This document shows positions 56,312-64,000 of a stretch of 64,000 bases of DNA, piece by piece. Every line of letters starts with the position of its first letter. The first letter of the stretch is position 1. The stretch lies in the NCBI RefSeq assembly GCF_051020975.1, contig NC_135032.1, positions 8,742,001-8,806,000 on the forward strand, given 5' to 3'. The position numbers and the translations under genes were made by a program. Under the pieces are notes generated by a model. It was not told the origin of the DNA. It made no database searches and saw nothing but the letters and a program-made list of their open reading frames with translations. Source of the DNA: Osmia lignaria lignaria. Its lineage: Eukaryota; Arthropoda; Insecta; Hymenoptera; Megachilidae.

Positions 56312-58975
56312 TACATTGATCTGTGGGAAGGAATCAGCATATTACATTATATTCAATGTAGATATAGTACCAATGATATTGTTATTAAATGCACATTCAT
56401 CTGTGGGAACGAATAGGTACATCACATTATACCTAATGTAGGTATAGTAATAATGATATTGTTATTAAATGTACATTGATCTGTGGGAAAGAATCAGTAT
56501 ATTACATTATATCTAATGTAGATATGGTAATAATGATAATGTTATTAAATGTACATTACGTATCTAATGTAGATATAGTACTAATGATATTATTAATAAA
56601 TACACATTCATCTGTGGGCACGAATAACTATATTACATTATATCGAATGTAGATATAGTAATAATGATATTGTTATTAAACGTACATTGATCTGTGGGAA
56701 TGAATCAGTATATTACATTATATTCAATGTAGATATAGTACCAATGATATTGTTATTAAATGTACATTGATGTGTGGGAAGGGATCAGTATATTACATTA
56801 TATTCCATGTAGATATAGTACCAATGATATTGTTATTAAATGCACATTGATCTGTGGGAAGGAATCAGTATATTACATTATATCTAATGTAGATATGGTA
56901 ATAATGATATTGTTTTTAAATGTACATTACATATCTAATGTAGATATAGTACTAATGATAATGTTATTAAATGCACATTCATCTGTGGGAACGAATAAGT
57001 ATATTACATTATGTCCAACGGAGATATAGTAATAATGGCATTGTTTGTAAATGTATATTACATATCTACCGTAGATATAGTACTAATCATATTGTTATTA
57101 TATGTACATTGATCTGTGGGAATGAATCAGTATATTACATTATATTCAATGTAGATATGGTAATAATGATATTGTTATTAAATGTACATTACATAACTAA
57201 TGTAGATATAGTACTAATGATATTGTTAATAAATACACATTCATCTGTGGGAACGAATCACTATATTACATTACATCGAATGTAGATATAGTACTAATGA
57301 TATTGTTATCAAATGTACATTGATCTGTTGGAATGAATCAATATATTACATTATATCGAATGTAGATACAGTACTAATGATACTGTTATTGAATGTACAT
57401 TGATCTGTGGGAATGAATCAGCATATTACATTATATTCAATGTAGATATAGTACCAATGATGTTGTTATTAAATGTACATTGATCTGTGGGAAAGAATCA
57501 GTATATTACATTGTATCTTATGTAGATATGGTAATAATGATATTGTTATTAAATGTACATTACTTATCTAATGTAGATATAGTACTAATGATATTGTTAA
57601 TAAATACACATTCATCTGTGGGAACGAATAACTATATTACATTATATCTAATGTAGATAGAGTAATAATCATATTGTTATTAAATGTACATTGATCTGTT
57701 GGAATGAATCAATATATTACATTATATCGAATGTAGGTACAGTACTAATGATACTGTTATTGAATGTACATTGATCTGTGGGAATGAATCAGCATATTAC
57801 ATTATATTCAATGTAGATATAGTACCAATGGTGTTGTTATTGAATCTACATTGATCTGTGGGAAAGAATCAGTATATTACATTATGTCCAACGGAGATAT
57901 AATAATACTGGCATTGTTTGTAAATGTATATTACATATCTACGGTAGATATAGTACTAATGCTACTGTTATTAAATGTACATTGATCTGTGGGAATGAAT
58001 CAATCTATTACATTATATCGAATGCAGATATAGTACTAATGATATTGTTATTAAATGTACATTGATCTGTGGGAAGGAATCAGCATATTACATTATATTC
58101 AATGTAGATATAGTACCAATGACATTGTTATTAAATGTACATTGATCTGTGGGAATGAATCAGTATATTACATTATATTCAATGCAGATATAGTACCAAT
58201 GATATTGTTATTAAATGTACATTGATCTGTGGGAAGGAAACAGTATATTACATTATGTCTAATGTAGATATGGGAATAATGATATTGTTATTAAATGTGC
58301 ATTGATCTGTGGGAATGAATCAGTATATTAGATTATATTCAATGCAGATATAGTACCAATGATATTGTTATTAAATGTACATTGATCTGTGGGAAAGAAT
58401 CAGTATATTACATTATATCTAATGTAGATATGGTAATAATGATAATGTTATTAAATGTACATTACATCTCTAATGTAGCTATAGTACTAATGATATTGTT
58501 AATAAATACACATTCATCTGTGGGAACGAATAACTATATTACATTATATCGAATGTAGATATAGTACTAATGATACTGTTATTAAATGTACATTGATCTG
58601 TGGGAATGAATCAGCATGTTACATTATACTCAATGTAGATGTAGTACCAATGATATTGTTATTAAATGTACATTGATCTGTGGGAAAGATTCAGTATATT
58701 ACATTATGTCCAACGGAGATATAATAATACTGGCATTGTTTGTAAATGTATATTACATATCTACTGTAGATATAGTACTAATGCTACTGTTATTAAATGT
58801 ACATTGATCTGTGGGAATGAATCAATCTATTTCATTATATCGAATGCAGATATAGTACTAATGCTATTGTTATTAAATGTACATTGATCTGTGGGAAGGA
58901 ATCAGCATATTACATATATTCAATGTAGATATAGCACCAATGATATTGTGATTAAATGTACATTGATCTGTGGGA
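56232..58975. repeat. Duplicated D segment, first copy (about 2.7 kb)
   Basis: Recurs at 60625-63368 (offset 4393) with few differences. Its unit-level length to 58958 fits 29 full and 8 short monomers less the 1-bp deletion of the 79-bp monomer. Confidence 0.82.
58880..58958. repeat. 79-bp full monomer (1-bp deletion)
   Basis: TTACATATATTC replaces TTACATTATATTC, a loss of one base. The same 79-bp unit is at 63273-63351, but the related monomer near 53279 is the normal 80 bp. It dates the 58.9/63.3 kb copies as closer to each other than to the 53.3 kb copy. Confidence 0.75.
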
Positions 58976-59831
58976 AGGAATCAATCTATTACATTATATC
59001 GAATGTAGATATAGTACTAATGATATTGTTATTAAATGTATATTGATCTGTGGGAAGGAATCAGGATATTACATTATGTCTAATGTAGATATGGCAATAA
59101 TGATATTGTTATTAAATGTACATTGATCGGTGGGAATGAATCAATCTATTACATTATATCGAATGTAGATATAGTACTAATGATATTGTTATTAAATGTA
59201 CATTGATCTGTTGGAAGGGATCAGTATATTACATTATGTCCAACGGAGATATATTAATAATGGCATTGTTTGTAAATGTATATTACATATCTACCATAGA
59301 TATAGTACTAATCATATTGTCATTAAATGTACATTGATCTGTGGGGATGAATCAGTATATTACATCATATTCAATGTAGATATGGTAATAATGATATTGT
59401 TATTATATGTACATTACATATCTAATGTAGATATAGTAGTAATGATATTGTTAATAAATACACATTCATCTGTGGGAACGAATAACTATATTACATTATA
59501 TCGAATGTAGATATAGTACTAAGGATATTGTTATTAAATGTACATTGCTCTGTGGGAATGAATCAGTATATTACATTATATTCAATGTAGATATAGTACC
59601 AGTGATATTGTTATTAAATGTACATTGATCTGTGGGAAGGAATCAGTATATTACATTATATCTAATGTAGATATGGTAATAATGATATTGTTTTTAAATG
59701 TACATTACATATCTGATGTAGATATAGTGCTAATGATATTGTTAATAAATACACATTCATCTGTGGGAACGAATAACTATATTACATTATATCGAATGTA
59801 GATATAGTACTAAGGATATTGTTATTAAATA
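58959..59831. repeat. Duplicated D segment, second copy (873 bp)
   Basis: Copy of 55439-56311. One visible private change is ATATATTAATAATGG near 59251 against ATATAGTAATAATGG. Confidence 0.8.
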
Positions 59832-60641
59832 TACATTGATCTGTTGGAAGGAATCAGTATATTACATTATGTCCAACGGAGATATAGTAATAATGGCATT
59901 GTTTGTAAATGTATATTACATATCTACTGTAGATATAGTACTAATGCTACTGTTATTAAATGTACATTGATCTGTGGGAATGAATCAATCTATTACATTA
60001 TATCGAATGCAGATATAATACTAATGATATTGTTATTAAATGTACATTGATCTGTGGGAAGGAATCAGCATATTACATTATATTCAATGTAGATATAGTA
60101 CCAATGATATTGTTATTAAATGCACATTCATCTGTGGGAACGAATAGGTACATCACATTATACCTAATGTAGGTATAGTAATAATGATATTGTTATTAAA
60201 TGTACATTGATCTGTGGGAAAGAATCAGTATATTACATTATATCTAATGTAGATATGGTAATAATGATAATGTTATTAAATGTACATTACGTATCTAATG
60301 TAGATATAGTACTAATGATATTATTAATAAATACACATTCATCTGTGGGCACGAATAACTATATTACATTATATCGAATGTAGATATAGTACTAAGGATA
60401 TTGTTATTAAATATACATTGATCTGTTGGAAGGAATCAGTATATTACATTATGTCCAACGGAGATATAGTAATAATGGCATTGTTTGTAAATGTATATTA
60501 CATATCTACTGTAGATATAGTACTAATGATATTGTTATTAAATGTACATTGATCTGTGGGAATGAATCAGTATATTACATTATATTCAATGTAGATATAG
60601 TACCAATGATATTGTTATTAAATGCACATTGATCTGTGGGA
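59832..60641. repeat. Duplicated D segment, second copy (810 bp)
   Basis: Copy of 54093-54902. Its right end is fused within the monomer at 60625 to the copy of 56232 onward, leaving a hybrid monomer (CACATTGATCTG start, GAACGAATAAC interior). Confidence 0.8.
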
Positions 60642-63368
60642 ACGAATAACTATATTACATTATATCGAATGTAGATATAGTACTAAGGATATTGTTATTA
60701 AATATACATTGATCTGTGGGAAGGAATCAGCATATTACATTATATTCAATGTAGATATAGTACCAATGATATTGTTATTAAATGCACATTCATCTGTGGG
60801 AACGAATAGGTACATCACATTATACCTAATGTAGGTATAGTAATAATGATATTGTTATTAAATGTACATTGATCTGTGGGAAAGAATCAGTATATTACAT
60901 TATATCTAATGTAGATATGGTAATAATGATAATGTTATTAAATGTACATTACGTATCTAATGTAGATATAGTACTAATGATATTATTAATAAATACACAT
61001 TCATCTGTGGGCACGAATAACTATATTACATTATATCGAATGTAGATATAGTAATAATGATATTGTTATTAAACGTACATTGATCTGTGGGAATGAATCA
61101 GTATATTACATTATATTCAATGTAGATATAGTACCAATGATATTGTTATTAAATGTACATTGATGTGTGGGAAGCGATCAGTATATTACATTATATTCCA
61201 TGTAGATATAGTACCAATGATATTGTTATTAAATGCACATTGATCTGTGGGAAGGAATCAGTATATTACATTATATCTAATGTAGATATGGTAATAATGA
61301 TATTGTTTTTAAATGTACATTACATATCTAATGTAGATATAGTACTAATGATAATGTTATTAAATGCACATTCATCTGTGGGAACGAATAAGTATATTAC
61401 ATTATGTCCAACGGAGATATAGTAATAATGGCATTGTTTGTAAATGTATATTACATATCTACCGTAGATATAGTACTAATCATATTGTTATTATATGTAC
61501 ATTGATCTGTGGGAATGAATCAGTATATTACATTATATTCAATGTAGATATGGTAATAATGATATTGTTATTAAATGTACATTACATAACTAATGTAGAT
61601 ATAGTACTAATGATATTGTTAATAAATACACATTCATCTGTGGGAACGAATCACTATATTACATTACATCGAATGTAGATATAGTACTAATGATATTGTT
61701 ATCAAATGTACATTGATCTGTTGGAATGAATCAATATATTACATTATATCGAATGTAGATACAGTACTAATGATACTGTTATTGAATGTACATTGATCTG
61801 TGGGAATGAATCAGCATATTACATTATATTCAATGTAGATATAGTACCAATGATGTTGTTATTAAATGTACATTGATCTGTGGGAAAGAATCAGTATATT
61901 ACATTGTATCTTATGTAGATATGGTAATAATGATATTGTTATTAAATGTACATTACTTATCTAATGTAGATATAGTACTAATGATATTGTTAATAAATAC
62001 ACATTCATCTGTGGGAACGAATAACTATATTACATTATATCTAATGTAGATAGAGTAATAATCATATTGTTATTAAATGTACATTGATCTGTTGGAATGA
62101 ATCAATATATTACATTATATCGAATGTAGGTACAGTACTAATGATACTGTTATTGAATGTACATTGATCTGTGGGAATGAATCAGCATATTACATTATAT
62201 TCAATGTAGATATAGTACCAATGGTGTTGTTATTGAATCTACATTGATCTGTGGGAAAGAATCAGTATATTACATTATGTCCAACGGAGATATAATAATA
62301 CTGGCATTGTTTGTAAATGTATATTACATATCTACGGTAGATATAGTACTAATGCTACTGTTATTAAATGTACATTGATCTGTGGGAATGAATCAATCTA
62401 TTACATTATATCGAATGCAGATATAGTACTAATGATATTGTTATTAAATGTACATTGATCTGTGGGAAGGAATCAGCATATTACATTATATTCAATGTAG
62501 ATATAGTACCAATGACATTGTTATTAAATGTACATTGATCTGTGGGAATGAATCAGTATATTACATTATATTCAATGCAGATATAGTACCAATGATATTG
62601 TTATTAAATGTACATTGATCTGTGGGAAGGAAACAGTATATTACATTATGTCTAATGTAGATATGGGAATAATGATATTGTTATTAAATGTGCATTGATC
62701 TGTGGGAATGAATCAGTATATTAGATTATATTCAATGCAGATATAGTACCAATGATATTGTTATTAAATGTACATTGATCTGTGGGAAAGAATCAGTATA
62801 TTACATTATATCTAATGTAGATATGGTAATAATGATAATGTTATTAAATGTACATTACATCTCTAATGTAGCTATAGTACTAATGATATTGTTAATAAAT
62901 ACACATTCATCTGTGGGAACGAATAACTATATTACATTATATCGAATGTAGATATAGTACTAATGATACTGTTATTAAATGTACATTGATCTGTGGGAAT
63001 GAATCAGCATGTTACATTATACTCAATGTAGATGTAGTACCAATGATATTGTTATTAAATGTACATTGATCTGTGGGAAAGATTCAGTATATTACATTAT
63101 GTCCAACGGAGATATAATAATACTGGCATTGTTTGTAAATGTATATTACATATCTACTGTAGATATAGTACTAATGCTACTGTTATTAAATGTACATTGA
63201 TCTGTGGGAATGAATCAATCTATTTCATTATATCGAATGCAGATATAGTACTAATGCTATTGTTATTAAATGTACATTGATCTGTGGGAAGGAATCAGCA
63301 TATTACATATATTCAATGTAGATATAGCACCAATGATATTGTGATTAAATGTACATTGATCTGTGGGA
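60625..63368. repeat. Duplicated D segment, second copy (about 2.7 kb)
   Basis: Copy of 56232-58975, including the 79-bp monomer at 63273. A private change is GAAGCGATCAG near 61172 against GAAGGGATCAG. Confidence 0.82.
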
Positions 63369-64000
63369 ATGAATCAATCTATTACATTATATCGAATGTA
63401 GATATGGTACTAATGATATTGTTATTAAATGTACATTGATCTGTGGGAAGGAAACAGTATATTACATTATGTCTAATGTAGGTATGGTAATAATGATATT
63501 GTTATTAAATGTACATTGATCTGTGGGAATGAATCGGTATATTAGATTATATTCAATGCAGATATAGTACCAATGATATTGTTATTAAATGTACATTGAT
63601 CTGTGGGAAAGAATCAGTATATTACATTATATCTAATGTAGATATGGTAATAATGATAATGTTATTAAATGTACATTACATATCTAATGTAGATATAGTA
63701 CTAATGATATTGTTAATAAATACACATTCATCTGTGGGAACGAATAACTATATTACATTATATCTAATGTAGATAGAGTAATAATGATATTGTCATTAAA
63801 TGTACATTGATCTGTGGGAATGAATCAGCATATTACATTGTATTCAATGTAGATATAGTACCAATGATGTTGTTATTAAATGTACATTGATCTGTGGGAA
63901 AGAATCAGTATATTACATTATGTCCAACGGAGATATAATAATACTGGCATTGTTTGTAAATGTATACAACATATCTACTGCAGATATAGTACTAATGCTA
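63059..64000. repeat. Copy of 53057-53999 at the right window end
   Basis: Matches 53057-53999 at offset 10,002, then 10,001 after the 79-bp monomer. Shared rare words include TGTATACAACAT near 63960 and AATCGGTATATTAG near 63532. The copy is cut by the window end. Confidence 0.8.

Larger units (their letters stand above)
1..64000. repeat. Satellite DNA array, 80-bp and 51-bp monomers, fills the window
   Basis: Every stretch reads as head-to-tail copies of one AT-rich monomer. Monomer starts are marked by the word TACATTGATCTG or a close variant. Starts recur every 80 bp (1, 81, 161, 241, 321, 401, 481), with 51-bp short units interspersed (for example 561-611). I found no unrelated insertion, inverted segment, transposon end or unique DNA. 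The typical monomer at 5106-5185 has 20 G+C of 80, with more G than C on this strand. The array runs off both window ends, so its real length is unknown. Long, AT-rich, gene-free arrays with higher-order structure are known from eukaryotic heterochromatin, especially around centromeres, but nothing here proves a centromere. I do not recognise a named satellite family. Any gene prediction inside the window should be treated as spurious. Confidence 0.97.
44294..64000. repeat. Irregular mosaic satellite domain D
   Basis: Still purely satellite monomers, but the long A-B-C order breaks down. Class order changes often, single-base variants are more frequent, and local tandem duplications and displaced copies of A, B and C fragments appear. 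Examples are 49641-50062, which matches the end of B1 (20745-21166); 50674-51095, which matches A1 3551-3972; and 52609-53059, which matches C6 43923-44373. It runs off the right end of the window. I see nothing non-repetitive in it. Confidence 0.85.

Noticed and set aside
1..64000. CRISPR array
   Set aside because: Repeats are directly adjacent 80-bp and 51-bp units of one family. There are no constant short repeats separating unique spacers, and no cas genes.
1..64000. LTRs, terminal inverted repeats or transposase relics
   Set aside because: No segment departs from the monomer pattern, and the large direct repeats (2645 and 11,693 bp offsets) are made only of monomers, with no internal coding region or target-site duplication.
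1..64000. tRNA, rRNA or other structured RNA genes
   Set aside because: No GC-rich stem-loops, tRNA box motifs or rRNA-like stretches are seen; base composition is uniformly AT-rich and follows the monomer.

Overview
The whole 64 kb window is one uninterrupted, head-to-tail satellite DNA array. I see no gene, RNA gene, transposon, CRISPR array or unique sequence. The basic unit is an AT-rich 80-bp monomer (a typical one, at 5106-5185, has 20 G+C in 80). It is mixed with a 51-bp short monomer that looks like an internally deleted 80-mer. All monomers I read lie in the same orientation. An array this long, AT-rich, gene-free and hierarchically organised points to eukaryotic heterochromatin (centromeric, pericentromeric, subtelomeric or sex-chromosomal). 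The sequence does not let me name the species or a known satellite family.

Monomers fall into recurring classes set by a few diagnostic words near monomer positions 11-24, 37-49 and 57-68. Class names here are mine: a (TTCAATG/ACCAATG), b (TCGAATG/ACTAATG), c (TCTAATG/GGTAATAATG), d (GTCCAACGG/GGCATTGTTTG), e (CATTCATCTG/GAACGAATA), and two short types, S1 (usually after d) and S2 (usually after c, commonly followed by e). The classes recur in fixed orders and so build higher-order repeats (HORs).

Layout: A1 1-6218, A2 6219-12780, A3 12781-18547 (about 6 kb HOR, in variants); B1 18548-21326 (2779 bp); C1 21327-23971 (2645 bp); C2 partial 23972-24582; A4 24583-30240; B2 30241-33019; C3 33020-35875; A5 tail 35876-36537; B3 36538-38312; C4 38313-39924; C5 39925-42569; C6 partial 42570-44293; then D, 44294-64000, a less regular mosaic with local tandem duplications (822, 342 and 240 bp) and large shuffled copies (offsets 3520, 4393, 5739 and about 10,002 bp). 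An A-B-C super-block is itself repeated: 13843-22919 recurs at 25536-34612 (offset 11,693), and a shortened version begins at 35876 (offset 17,990 from 17886).

Nearly every size difference between homologous blocks that I could resolve equals a whole number of 80-bp and 51-bp monomers (80, 211, 502, 611, 1004, 1033). Several junctions lie inside hybrid monomers. This is what in-register unequal exchange or gene conversion would leave. Open reading frames here are short (at most about 104 codons), repeat with the array and are not supported as genes. There are no genes to work together; the organisation is structural.
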